The notes below the pieces were generated by a model that was not told where the DNA came from, ran no database searches, and saw only the letters and a program-made list of their open reading frames with translations. The position numbers and the translations under genes were made by a program. A stretch of 64,000 nt of DNA. Origin: Gammaproteobacteria bacterium. GTDB lineage: Bacteria; Pseudomonadota; Gammaproteobacteria; Steroidobacterales; GCA-2729495. The DNA is taken from the NCBI GenBank assembly GCA_021773815.1, contig JAJFJS010000067.1:62001-126000 (forward strand), given 5' to 3'. Below are positions 8,982 to 17,467 of the stretch, piece after piece; position 1 is the first letter of the stretch, and every line of letters starts with the position of its first letter.

Positions 8982-10018
8982 TCGGCCGAGTGTAACGCAG
9001 CCTGGTTGCCGCCGGCGCCCGAATGGAAATCAGCAATATGGCCGAGGAACTCATCGAGAAGCTCAACAGAGAAGGTGCCCTGCTCGGCCATTTCCCGGTT
9101 CGATACCGCGGTAATTTTGCGCCAGCTCGCGACCAGCGCGGGATCGACATCGACGAAGGTCAGCCCGTTCTGCTTCAGCGCTTTCTCCGCGTTCCGATTG
9201 TCCTCGCGGTTGCGCTCGTCGATCACCTCGTAGGCGCGGGTCAGCACCTCACGAACGATGCCCTGATCCGATTGGCTGATGCGGCTGAACGCGCCCTTGT
9301 CGATCGCAAGAATTCCGGCGGTGTACGCAAACGGGACGGTCGTCACGTACTTGACCTTGGTGTACCACTGCAGCACCACCGCGCCGACGGGCGGCGTCGC
9401 GATGTACTCGATCAGGCCGGTCTGCAATCCCGTCAGCACGTCGGTGATGGGCAATACGACCGGCGACAGCTCCATCGCCTCCATCGCCCGATAGGCAATA
9501 TTGTCGCCTTCCGGCGTCCAGACCTTACGCCCGCGCAAATCCTTCAGATCGGTAATCGGCTCGCTGCCCATGAGCTTGGCAAAACCGCCGCCGGCAAAAC
9601 CGAAACCGACGTAGCCTGCATCCTCGAGTCCCTTCATCAGCACCGAATCCATACGCTGGCGAACATAGTCGACTTCAGCCTGCGTCTGAAATGCCATCGG
9701 CAGCCCGTACAGGATGATGTCGCGGTAACGCTCAGACAATCCGGTTGCGGTGAATGCGCCGCCCTGCAACTGGCCGATACGAATCTTGCGCAATACTTTC
9801 TTGTCGTTGCCCATGACGCCGCCGGCGTAGAGTTTGAGCTTGACGCGTTGCTGCGTCTGCTCTGCGATGGCATCACCGGCGGACCTGAGATCGATCATCC
9901 ACTGGGAATTCTCGGGCGCGATCGTCGCAATTTTGAAAATCGTCTGCGCCTGCGCTGTCGGCGCGGCCAATATCACGAGGAAAAGAAAACCCGAAGTCAG
10001 ACCCGCAAGAAACCGCAT
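8978..10018 (-). CDS. dctP: TRAP transporter periplasmic substrate-binding protein (DctP family)
   Basis: Secreted protein of 346 residues: signal peptide MRFLAGLTSG...PTAQA then mature TIFKIATIAPENSQW. Family signatures include GGVMGNDKKVLRKIRIGQLQGG and RGRKVWTPEGD. The frame is open about 40 codons upstream, but the ATG at 10018 is preceded by a strong GGAGG site 8 bases away and gives a clean signal peptide. The ligand cannot be read from sequence; the family binds C4-dicarboxylates, keto acids, sialic acid, ectoine and others. The TatT lipoprotein gene immediately upstream marks this as a TRAP-TPR (TPAT) type system. Confidence 0.94.
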   Translation of the reverse strand: MRFLAGLTSGFLFLVILAAPTAQAQTIFKIATIAPENSQWMIDLRSAGDAIAEQTQQRVKLKLYAGGVMGNDKKVLRKIRIGQLQGGAFTATGLSERYRDIILYGLPMAFQTQAEVDYVRQRMDSVLMKGLEDAGYVGFGFAGGGFAKLMGSEPITDLKDLRGRKVWTPEGDNIAYRAMEAMELSPVVLPITDVLTGLQTGLIEYIATPPVGAVVLQWYTKVKYVTTVPFAYTAGILAIDKGAFSRISQSDQGIVREVLTRAYEVIDERNREDNRNAEKALKQNGLTFVDVDPALVASWRKITAVSNREMAEQGTFSVELLDEFLGHIADFHSGAGGNQAALHSAE

Positions 10019-10043
10019 GCAACAACCTCCATTGTCCAGTGCA

Positions 10044-10934
10044 TTAGAAATAGTCATCGGCCGACGCCAGCAATTCCACGGCTTGCTGCCGTGCGAGACT
10101 GTTGACCAAGGTGAATCCTTCCTGTTTGACCTCGGCGGCAATCACTTCGTTCAATAACCGGTCGTGCAGCTCGCGTTCGTACATCAGCCGCGCATAGCCG
10201 CGGGCGAATTCGACTTTGACACTGAGATCGCGCCCGCCGGTCAGGACCAGCGCCGCCTCGAAATATTGCCGCCCGAGCTCTGGTTCGCCGCCGAGCGCGG
10301 GCGGGCGAAGGGTATTGAGTATGCCGAGATACATGTTCACAGCGCCCGCATCGTCGCCGGCCCCAATCTCCAGCAAATGATTCAGCGCGAGTTCGATCTT
10401 CGGCAGCCCGGTCAGCGCACCGACATCGGCGCTGTTGGCACGGATATAGGCCAGTGTTCCTACCGAATAGCTGTACAGCGCATTGCCGTCCCGTCGTGTC
10501 ACGCCTTCGATGGCTGCCGCATAGGCGTCGAAGGATAACGTCTCGATACCGCAGGCACGTTTCCGTTGTGCGCAGAGTGCCCGTTGCCCGTAAACACGCG
10601 CCCGACTCGTCAGTGTGCGGGCACGGTCGGGATCATCGACAAAAGCTGTACCGTAGACGGCATAGATTTCGGCCGCGGCGCCGAGGATCTCCGCGTCATC
10701 CGGTGACGACCGAACCATGCTGTCCATCAGCAGCATAAAGGCCGGCACGCCTTCGCGGACGAGTTCGGGATCCTCCTGATCGAGGATGGCGGCCGACAGG
10801 CTCTCGGCCATGCCCGCGGCCGCCGAGGCCGCAATGCTGGCACAACCGGTCTGCATCGCGGCCGCGCCGAGCAGGGCCAGCGCAGGCAATGCCCCACCCA
10901 GGCCGGCAACGACGGAGACCAGCATCCGATACAT
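10044..10934 (-). CDS. TatT-like TRAP-associated TPR lipoprotein
   Basis: About 296 residues. An N-terminal hydrophobic segment ends in MQTGCAS, an imperfect lipobox, so it is probably an outer-periplasmic lipoprotein. The body is helical, alanine-rich and repeat-like (LLMDSMVRSSPDDAEILGAAAEIYAVYG...), as in TatT, the TPR trimer described in Treponema that docks with the TRAP binding protein. The frame extends to 11117 over rplS, which is impossible as a real start; the ATG at 10934 with AGGGG about 11 bases upstream is chosen, with 10976 as the alternative. It lies 25 bases before dctP and is the first gene of the TRAP operon. Confidence 0.82.
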   Translation of the reverse strand: MYRMLVSVVAGLGGALPALALLGAAAMQTGCASIAASAAAGMAESLSAAILDQEDPELVREGVPAFMLLMDSMVRSSPDDAEILGAAAEIYAVYGTAFVDDPDRARTLTSRARVYGQRALCAQRKRACGIETLSFDAYAAAIEGVTRRDGNALYSYSVGTLAYIRANSADVGALTGLPKIELALNHLLEIGAGDDAGAVNMYLGILNTLRPPALGGEPELGRQYFEAALVLTGGRDLSVKVEFARGYARLMYERELHDRLLNEVIAAEVKQEGFTLVNSLARQQAVELLASADDYF

Positions 10935-11010
10935 GTCGCTCGCTACCCCTGCTGTACTCTGGTCAGAACGCGTCATGAACCGGCAACCAAGGCGCCGGTC
11001 CGGAATCAAA

Positions 11011-11358
11011 TCAGCCGATCTTCTCTTTGATCCGGGCAGACTTGCCGCTTCGCTCTCGCAGGTAGTAGAGTTTTGCGCGCCGAACGTCTCCCCGGCGCTT
11101 GCACTCGATGCTCGCAATGCTCGGGCTGTGAGTCTGGAAAACCCGCTCGACGCCTTCGCCGTGCGAAATCTTCCGGACGGTGAACGATGAATTTAACCCG
11201 CGGTTGCGCTTCGCGATCACGACGCCTTCATAGGCTTGCAGTCGTTCACGGGTGCCCTCCTTGACGCGCACCTGCACGATAACCGTGTCGCCCGGCGCGA
11301 AATCCGGAATGTCGGCCTTCATCTGCGCCGCCTCAAATTCCTCGATGATGTTGCTCAT
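11011..11358 (-). CDS. rplS: 50S ribosomal protein L19
   Basis: 115 residues, the normal L19 length: [24 protein letters not shown] at the N terminus, then [46 protein letters not shown]19 sits at the 30S-50S interface. MSNII at 11358 is the family start; the frame is open four codons further. Last gene of rpsP-rimM-trmD-rplS. Confidence 0.97.
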   Translation of the reverse strand: MSNIIEEFEAAQMKADIPDFAPGDTVIVQVRVKEGTRERLQAYEGVVIAKRNRGLNSSFTVRKISHGEGVERVFQTHSPSIASIECKRRGDVRRAKLYYLRERSGKSARIKEKIG

Positions 11359-11405
11359 TGGTAAATCCATCCGTCTCTTAATTCAGGAGCCTTATTCGAC
11401 CCATT

Positions 11406-12176
11406 TCAATCCCGGACCGGATGTTTCTCATCCGTATCCGCAGCATGTTCCGCCTGAAACTCGCGCAGCAAACGCTGTTCCTCATCGTTCAACGATCGCC
11501 GCGCCAGCAGGCCCGGGCGCCGGAGCCATGTCCGGCCCAGCGCCTGCTTCAGGCGCCAGCGCCGAATCTCCTCGTGGTTGCCGTCGAGCAAAGCCGCCGG
11601 CACGACACGATCGCCAATACTCTCAGGACGCGTATAGTGCGGACAATCCAATAGTCCGTCCATGAACGAATCCTGTTCCGCCGAAGCGCTGTCACCCAGC
11701 ACATCCGGCAACAGCCGCGTCACCGCATCGATGATCGCTACTGCGGCAATTTCCCCGCCGCTCAGCACGAAATCTCCCAGCGAAACCTCGTCATCGGCCT
11801 CCGTTTCCAGCAATCGCTCGTCGAAGCCCTCGTAACGCCCCGCGACCAGCGCCATGCCTGGCAAAGCGGCAAATGCCCTGGCCGACGCCTGATCGAACCT
11901 GCGCCCCTGGGGCGTCAGGAAGATCACCGGACTGCCCGGCGGCAATTGCGCCCGCGCGGCGCCGATCGCCGCCCGCACCGGTTCGACCTTGAGCACCATG
12001 CCGGGCCCGCCGCCGTAGGGCCGGTCGTCGACCGTTCGATGCACATCGCCGGCATACGCCCGCGGATCCACCGTGCCGATACCGATCAGCCCGCGTTGCA
12101 CCGCTCTGCCGCACACGCCGAACCCGGTCGTTGCCTCGACGAGTTCCGGAAACAGCGTCACGACGCAAAACTCCAT
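11406..12176 (-). CDS. trmD: tRNA (guanine37-N1)-methyltransferase TrmD
   Basis: 256 residues, SPOUT-class methyltransferase that makes m1G37 in tRNAs reading CNN and some other codons, preventing +1 frameshifts. Visible motifs: LFPEL at the N terminus, DDRPYGGGPGMVLK, ALVAGRYEGFDERL and the knot region SLGDFVLSGGEIAA. Essential in most bacteria. It keeps the standard position between rimM and rplS. Confidence 0.97.
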   Translation of the reverse strand: MEFCVVTLFPELVEATTGFGVCGRAVQRGLIGIGTVDPRAYAGDVHRTVDDRPYGGGPGMVLKVEPVRAAIGAARAQLPPGSPVIFLTPQGRRFDQASARAFAALPGMALVAGRYEGFDERLLETEADDEVSLGDFVLSGGEIAAVAIIDAVTRLLPDVLGDSASAEQDSFMDGLLDCPHYTRPESIGDRVVPAALLDGNHEEIRRWRLKQALGRTWLRRPGLLARRSLNDEEQRLLREFQAEHAADTDEKHPVRD

Positions 12177-12212
12177 GACTGTCTTCGCTCCTCGCCGACC
12201 CGCGTTCGTTAC

Positions 12213-12716
12213 TCAGAACTCCGGGTCCCAGTCGACCGTAATTGTCGCTGCCTCGAGATCGACGCGCTGCACACAATCATCGACGACAAACGGTATCAGT
12301 CGTCGACGCTCACCCTGTACAACCAGCACATCATTCGCACCGGTTGCCAGCAAACTCTCCACGACGCCGAGATCGCGTCCTGCCACCGTTACGACCCGCA
12401 AGCCGATCAGGTCACGCCAGTAATACCTGCCATCACCCGCTGCGCCGAACGATTCCCGTGCGACGAGAATATTCGTGCCGATCAGCGCTGCGGCCGCATC
12501 GCGATCCGCAACGCCGGCAAACTGCGCGATCAGTCCCTTGCCGTGCGCCTGACAGCCGACGATCTCGAGCGGCTGAACCGCGCCATCATGTTCCAGGTAC
12601 CACGGTCGATACTCGAGAATTTTTTCACGCGGCTCGGTAAAGGAGGCTACCTTCACCCAACCTCTCACGCCGTAGTGCCCGGCAATGCGGCCGACGACGA
12701 CGCGCGTCTCAATCAC
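12213..12716 (-). CDS. rimM: Ribosome maturation factor RimM
   Basis: 167 residues with the RimM N-terminal beta-barrel (VVVGRIAGHYGVRGWVKV) and C-terminal PRC-barrel (YYWRDLIGLRVVT; ERRRLIPFVVDDCVQRVDLEA). RimM binds S19 and assists 30S head maturation. It is the second gene of the rpsP operon, 27 bases after rpsP. Confidence 0.96.
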   Translation of the reverse strand: MIETRVVVGRIAGHYGVRGWVKVASFTEPREKILEYRPWYLEHDGAVQPLEIVGCQAHGKGLIAQFAGVADRDAAAALIGTNILVARESFGAAGDGRYYWRDLIGLRVVTVAGRDLGVVESLLATGANDVLVVQGERRRLIPFVVDDCVQRVDLEAATITVDWDPEF

Positions 12717-12743
12717 ACCGATCGTGCAGACCGGAGCGCCGGA

Positions 12744-13031
12744 TCACTCAGCCGCCGCTGCCGCCGGCGCCGCCGGCGCCGCTATCTGATTTTTGCGAAA
12801 GGTCTTGAGCAACGTGGAAACACGCTCGGACGGCTGTGCGCCGTGTCCGATCCAGTGCTCGACGCGATCGAGATCGATGCGCAGTTTTTCTTCGGCGCCA
12901 CGGGCAACCGGGTTAAAAAAACCAAGTCGCTCGATATACCGGCCATCGCGACGATTGCGCTGATCCGTCACAACGATGTGATAGAACGGGCGTTTCTTGG
13001 CACCGCCGCGGGATAATCGGATGCTGACCAT
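12744..13031 (-). CDS. rpsP: 30S ribosomal protein S16
   Basis: 95 residues. [21 protein letters not shown] is the S16 N terminus, and [33 protein letters not shown] is the core. The tail is a short Ala/Pro run ending in glutamate. The frame extends seven codons upstream but the family start is MVSIRL. It is the promoter-proximal gene of rpsP-rimM-trmD-rplS. Confidence 0.97.
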   Translation of the reverse strand: MVSIRLSRGGAKKRPFYHIVVTDQRNRRDGRYIERLGFFNPVARGAEEKLRIDLDRVEHWIGHGAQPSERVSTLLKTFRKNQIAAPAAPAAAAAE

Positions 13032-13209
13032 GGTTTGCTTGTTTCCTGTCAAAAAAATAGGCCGCCGGAGCGGGAATATCCGATCCGGGTCGGCGTAATC
13101 GGCTAATTTTACTGGAATCTGGCGGAATGTGAAGCCATCCGGCCAATGGATCCGCCTGCCCCTGCCACAAAGCCGCAGACCGGCGCCTGCCGTAATGCAG
13201 CAGGCGCGG

Positions 13210-14562
13210 CTAGCCGCCCGTGAGCCCGCGCATCAGCCGCCGCATATTGCCGCCCTTGCCCAGCTTGCGCATCATCTTCTGCATCTGGCCGTGCTGCTTC
13301 AGCAAGCGGTTCACGTCCTGTACCGCCTGCCCGGCGCCTGTTGCGATCCGCCGCTTTCGCGAGCCGTTGATCGCCTTGGGGAAGCGCCGCTCGTCCGGCG
13401 TCATGGAGTCGATCAGGGCGATCTGGCGGGTGATCGCGCGTGAATTGACCTGCTCGGCCAGCTTGTCCGCCGGTATTTTGCCGGCCAGCGGCAACTTTTC
13501 CAGCATGCTCTCGATCCCGCCCATCCCGGCCATCTGGCCGAGCTGGTCGCGTAGATCTTCCAGGTCGAAGCCCTTGCCCTTGCGGACCTTGGTCGCGAGC
13601 TTTTCCGCTTTGTCCTTGTCAGTCTTCTGCTGGACCTCCTCGACGAGACTCAGCACATCGCCCATACCCAGGATCCGTGAGGCCATCCGGTCGGGATGGA
13701 ACGGCTCGAGACCGCCGGTCTCCTCGCCGGTACCGATGAACCGGATCGGCCGCCCGGTCACGCTGCGAACCGACAGCGCCGCGCCGCCGCGGGCATCGCC
13801 ATCCACCTTGGTCAGGATGACCCCGGTCAGCGGCAGCGCTTCGGCAAATGCCGCCGCGACGTTGACCGCATCCTGACCGGCCATGCTATCGACGACGAAC
13901 AGGGTCTCCACCGGCTTGACCTCGGCATGCACCGCGGACAATTCGTCGAGCAGTTCCCGGTCCAGCCGGGTGCGCCCGGCCGTGTCGAGGATCAGCACGT
14001 CCTGCACCCGGCGACGCGCCTCGGCCACCGCCTGCCGGGCGATGGTCAGCGGCGCCTCGCTGGCATCGGTCGGAAAGCACGCGGCGCCAACCTGCTCGGC
14101 CAGCCGCTCGAGTTGCAGGATCGCCGCCGGCCGACGTGTGTCGAGACTGGCCAGCATGACCTTTTTCGCGTGCCGCTGTTGCAGATGCAACGCCAGCTTG
14201 GCAGCAGTGGTTGTCTTGCCCGCACCCTGCAGGCCGGCGAGCAACACGATGACCGGCGGCTGGTGACGCAGGTCGATGCCCGTACCGTCGGCCGCGCCGT
14301 CGCCGAGCGTCGCCGCCAACTCGTCCTGCAGGATCTTGATGAATACCTGCCCGGGCGTCAGGCTCCGGGCGACCTCCGAGCCAATGGCGCGCTGCCGCAC
14401 GCGACCGACAAAATCCTTGATCACCGGCAGCGCCACATCGGCCTCGATCAATGCGCGCCGAACATCGCGCACGGCGGTCGATACGTTTTCCTCGGTCAGC
14501 CGGCCCTTGCCGCGCATGCGGTCGGTCACGTTCTTGAGCCTGGCGCTCAGGGTGTCAAACAT
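13210..14562 (-). CDS. ffh: Signal recognition particle protein Ffh
   Basis: 450-residue SRP54 GTPase that binds 4.5S RNA and signal sequences of nascent membrane proteins. NG domain: [15 protein letters not shown] (P-loop near residue 105), [23 protein letters not shown] domain: methionine-rich C-terminal part with [12 protein letters not shown] and [30 protein letters not shown] at 14562 is the family start; the frame runs seven codons further up. It lies upstream of the rpsP operon, as in many Gammaproteobacteria. Confidence 0.97.
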   Translation of the reverse strand: MFDTLSARLKNVTDRMRGKGRLTEENVSTAVRDVRRALIEADVALPVIKDFVGRVRQRAIGSEVARSLTPGQVFIKILQDELAATLGDGAADGTGIDLRHQPPVIVLLAGLQGAGKTTTAAKLALHLQQRHAKKVMLASLDTRRPAAILQLERLAEQVGAACFPTDASEAPLTIARQAVAEARRRVQDVLILDTAGRTRLDRELLDELSAVHAEVKPVETLFVVDSMAGQDAVNVAAAFAEALPLTGVILTKVDGDARGGAALSVRSVTGRPIRFIGTGEETGGLEPFHPDRMASRILGMGDVLSLVEEVQQKTDKDKAEKLATKVRKGKGFDLEDLRDQLGQMAGMGGIESMLEKLPLAGKIPADKLAEQVNSRAITRQIALIDSMTPDERRFPKAINGSRKRRIATGAGQAVQDVNRLLKQHGQMQKMMRKLGKGGNMRRLMRGLTGG

Positions 14563-14738
14563 CGCGCTGGATCTCCGGTTCAATCGGCGGCATGCGTCGG
14601 AAAAGACCGCATTCTAACCGTTCCGGGCACAGGAGTGGCCAGCGGCCGCGGTCCGCGACGCGCCGGAATCGCTTGACAGCCCGCGCCGCAGTTGGACACC
14701 ATGGGTTTCATTGCAGCGACAAAGGAGACTCATCCCTC

Positions 14739-16007
14739 GTGGGTGACGACATACCCCTGGGAGTTCTAGCCGGACTCCTGGCTTTTCTATTGGTCTGCTC
14801 GGCCTTCTTTTCGGGCACCGAAACGGCCCTGATGACCCTGAACCGCTACCGGCTGCGCCACAAGGCACGATCCGGTCACCGCGGTGCGAAAATCACCGAA
14901 TCGCTGCTGGAACGGCCGGATCGCCTGATCGGGCTTATTCTCCTGTGCAACAACCTCGTCAACGTGCTGGCCGTGCAGATTGTAACGATCATCGCCTTGC
15001 GGCTGGGCAGTCCGTTCTGGTTTGCTGCCAGTGGATTCATCTTCACGATCGTCCTGCTGATCTTCGCCGAGGTGACGCCAAAAACACTGGCCGCGCTGCA
15101 ACCCGAACGCATCGCGATGCCGGCGGCATTCATTTATTACCCGCTGTCCCGCCTGCTCCTCCCGTTCGTCTGGCTGCTCACCATCTTCGCTAACGGGTTG
15201 CTGCGCCTGCTCGGCGTCAACGTCGAGGATGGCGACGGCGACCATCTGACCGTTGAAGAACTGCGCACGCTCGTCAACGAGGCCGGTGCGCTGTTGCCGC
15301 GCAGGCGTCACAAGATGCTGGTCGGCATTCTGGAACTGCAGGACATCACGGTCGACGACATCATGGTTCCGCACAACGAAATTGTCGGTATCGATCTGAA
15401 CGACGACTGGACCGATATTCTGGCGACGATTCGCAACAGCGCCTATACACGGCTACCGGTATTCAGGGACAGCATCGATGACGTGATCGGCCTGCTGCAC
15501 CTCAAGCGCCTCGTCCAGAGCGCGGGACTCGAGCAGCTGGACCGGGATACGCTGATGACGCTCGTCGAGGATGCCTACTACGTTCCGGAAGGCACGCCGC
15601 TGAACAAGCAGCTCGTCCAGTTCCAGCGGGCGCGTCAGCGCACCGCATTTATCGTCGACGAATACGGCGATATCCAGGGCATCGTGACGCTCGAGGACAT
15701 ACTCGAGGAAATCGTCGGTGAATTCACGAGTGAGCCGGCGCCCACGCATGCCGACGTGCGCCAGGACGGCAAGACCGGTTACGTCGTCAAGGGCAGTGCA
15801 AACATCCGGGCACTGAACCGGATGATGAACTGGCACCTGCCGACGGACGGGCCCAAGACCCTGAGCGGGCTGATCGTCGAGACACTGGAAGCCATCCCTG
15901 AAAACGGCACGGGATTGATGCTCAACGACTATCCGGTCGAGATTCTCGAAACCAGTGAAAGCGTCGTCCAGTCGGCGCGGATCAAGACTCCCCAACCCCA
16001 CGCCTGA
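14739..16007 (+). CDS. CorB/HlyC-CorC family membrane protein (DUF21, CBS pair, CorC_HlyC)
   Basis: 422 residues. An N-terminal DUF21/CNNM membrane domain (about 5-180, with FFSGTETALMTLNRYRL) is followed by two CBS domains (about 200-320) and a C-terminal CorC_HlyC domain (about 335-410). Proteins of this layout are linked to Mg2+/Co2+ transport. The open frame reaches back to 14592, but the start is better placed at the GTG at 14739, behind an AAAGGAG site, since this removes a basic, unlike-family leader. Its end overlaps the end of radA by 26 bases on the opposite strand. Confidence 0.92.
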   Translation: MGDDIPLGVLAGLLAFLLVCSAFFSGTETALMTLNRYRLRHKARSGHRGAKITESLLERPDRLIGLILLCNNLVNVLAVQIVTIIALRLGSPFWFAASGFIFTIVLLIFAEVTPKTLAALQPERIAMPAAFIYYPLSRLLLPFVWLLTIFANGLLRLLGVNVEDGDGDHLTVEELRTLVNEAGALLPRRRHKMLVGILELQDITVDDIMVPHNEIVGIDLNDDWTDILATIRNSAYTRLPVFRDSIDDVIGLLHLKRLVQSAGLEQLDRDTLMTLVEDAYYVPEGTPLNKQLVQFQRARQRTAFIVDEYGDIQGIVTLEDILEEIVGEFTSEPAPTHADVRQDGKTGYVVKGSANIRALNRMMNWHLPTDGPKTLSGLIVETLEAIPENGTGLMLNDYPVEILETSESVVQSARIKTPQPHA

Positions 16008-17352
16008 ACGCATCCAGCGCTTCGGCAAGCGTCTTGACGCCGATCGCAGTCAACCCGGCGATCGGTTTGCGCGGCACGTTGGCGGCGGGCGCAATCGCGT
16101 GGGCAAACCCGAGCTTGGCCGCCTCCCGCAGACGCTCCTCACCGTAAGGCACGGGCCTGATTTCCCCGGCCAGCCCGACCTCGCCGAAAACGATGAGCGC
16201 GCGGGGCACCGGTTTATTGTCCAGACTCGACGCCGTGGCCGCCAGCACGGCCAGGTCCGCCGCCGTTTCAGCGATTTTGACGCCACCCACGACGTTCAGG
16301 AACACATCTTCGTCGTGCGCGCGCACGCCGCCGTAACGGTGCAGCGCCGCCAGCAGCAGCGCCAGACGATTCTGGTCGATACCCACGGTAATTCTCCGCG
16401 GCGGACCGCCGCCGGATCGGTCGGTCAGGACCTGCACCTCGACCAGCAGCGGCCGGCTGCCCTGGTGAATCGCGGTGACGACGCTGCCGACGATCGGCTC
16501 GTCGCGCATCGTCAGGAAGATAGCCGAGGGATTTTTGACCTCGCGCATGCCCGTCTCGGTCATGATGAAGATGCCGAGTTCATTGGCCGCGCCGAAACGG
16601 TTCTTGACGGTACGCAATACGCGGTAACGACTGCCGGCTTCGTTCTCGAAATACAGCACTGTATCGACCATGTGCTCGAGGACCCGCGGTCCGGCAATGT
16701 TGCCCTCCTTCGTCACGTGCCCGACCAGGATCACCGGGATACCGGTGACCTTGGCCATACGCACGAGGCGTGAGGTGCATTCCCGCAACTGATTGACCGA
16801 ACCCGGCGCCGACGGCAGGTCGGTCGTAAAGATCGTCTGCACCGAATCGATGATCAGCGCCGCCGGTCGTTCCTGCTCGGCAAGCGCCACGATCTCATCG
16901 ACGTCAATCGCCGCACACACCGTCACCCCGCTCGGATCGATGCCGAGCCGGCCGGCACGCAGCGCAATTTGCTGCAGCGATTCCTCGCCGCTGACATAGA
17001 GAATCGGCGCGGCGACGGTAAACCCGACGCAGGCCTGCAGCAACAGCGTCGATTTGCCGATGCCCGGATCGCCGCCGATCAGGGTCACCGACCCCGCCAC
17101 GAGGCCGCCGCCAAGCGCCCGGTCGAGTTCCGCGATGCCGGTCGGCCGACGTACGGTCTGCTCGGCGCCGACGACCGCGAGTCGTTCGGTCCGGGCACTG
17201 CCCGCCCAGTTGCCGCGCCGTTCGCTGCCGCTCGCCGCGACCGGCGCCGGCTGCAGCGAGTTCCACTCGCCGCAGCCCGGGCACTGGCCCTGCCACTTGA
17301 CCGTGGCCGAACCGCATTCGCCGCAAACATAAGATCGCTGCGCTTTACTCAA
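15982..17352 (-). CDS. radA: DNA repair protein RadA
   Basis: About 456 residues. N-terminal C4 zinc finger (YVCGECGSATVKWQGQ.. then CPGCGEW), RecA-like ATPase with Walker A GGDPGIGKSTLL, the RadA-specific KNRFG motif (VKNRFGAANELG), and a C-terminal Lon-protease-like domain. RadA drives branch migration in recombination. An in-frame ATG exists at 17379, but the TTG at 17352 with GAGGAAG about 8 bases upstream gives the canonical N terminus (SKAQRSYVC), so I choose TTG. It is divergent from the kinase operon. Confidence 0.95.
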   Translation of the reverse strand: MSKAQRSYVCGECGSATVKWQGQCPGCGEWNSLQPAPVAASGSERRGNWAGSARTERLAVVGAEQTVRRPTGIAELDRALGGGLVAGSVTLIGGDPGIGKSTLLLQACVGFTVAAPILYVSGEESLQQIALRAGRLGIDPSGVTVCAAIDVDEIVALAEQERPAALIIDSVQTIFTTDLPSAPGSVNQLRECTSRLVRMAKVTGIPVILVGHVTKEGNIAGPRVLEHMVDTVLYFENEAGSRYRVLRTVKNRFGAANELGIFIMTETGMREVKNPSAIFLTMRDEPIVGSVVTAIHQGSRPLLVEVQVLTDRSGGGPPRRITVGIDQNRLALLLAALHRYGGVRAHDEDVFLNVVGGVKIAETAADLAVLAATASSLDNKPVPRALIVFGEVGLAGEIRPVPYGEERLREAAKLGFAHAIAPAANVPRKPIAGLTAIGVKTLAEALDAFRRGVGES

Positions 17353-17467
17353 AATGTGATCTTCCTCGCATTGCAGCATTGCCCCCGCCGCTGCGGGATC
17401 CGCAACGAGTCACGAAAATGACACGTGGTTCTCACCTTGTAAACCGCGTTATCGCTACCATCCCCAA

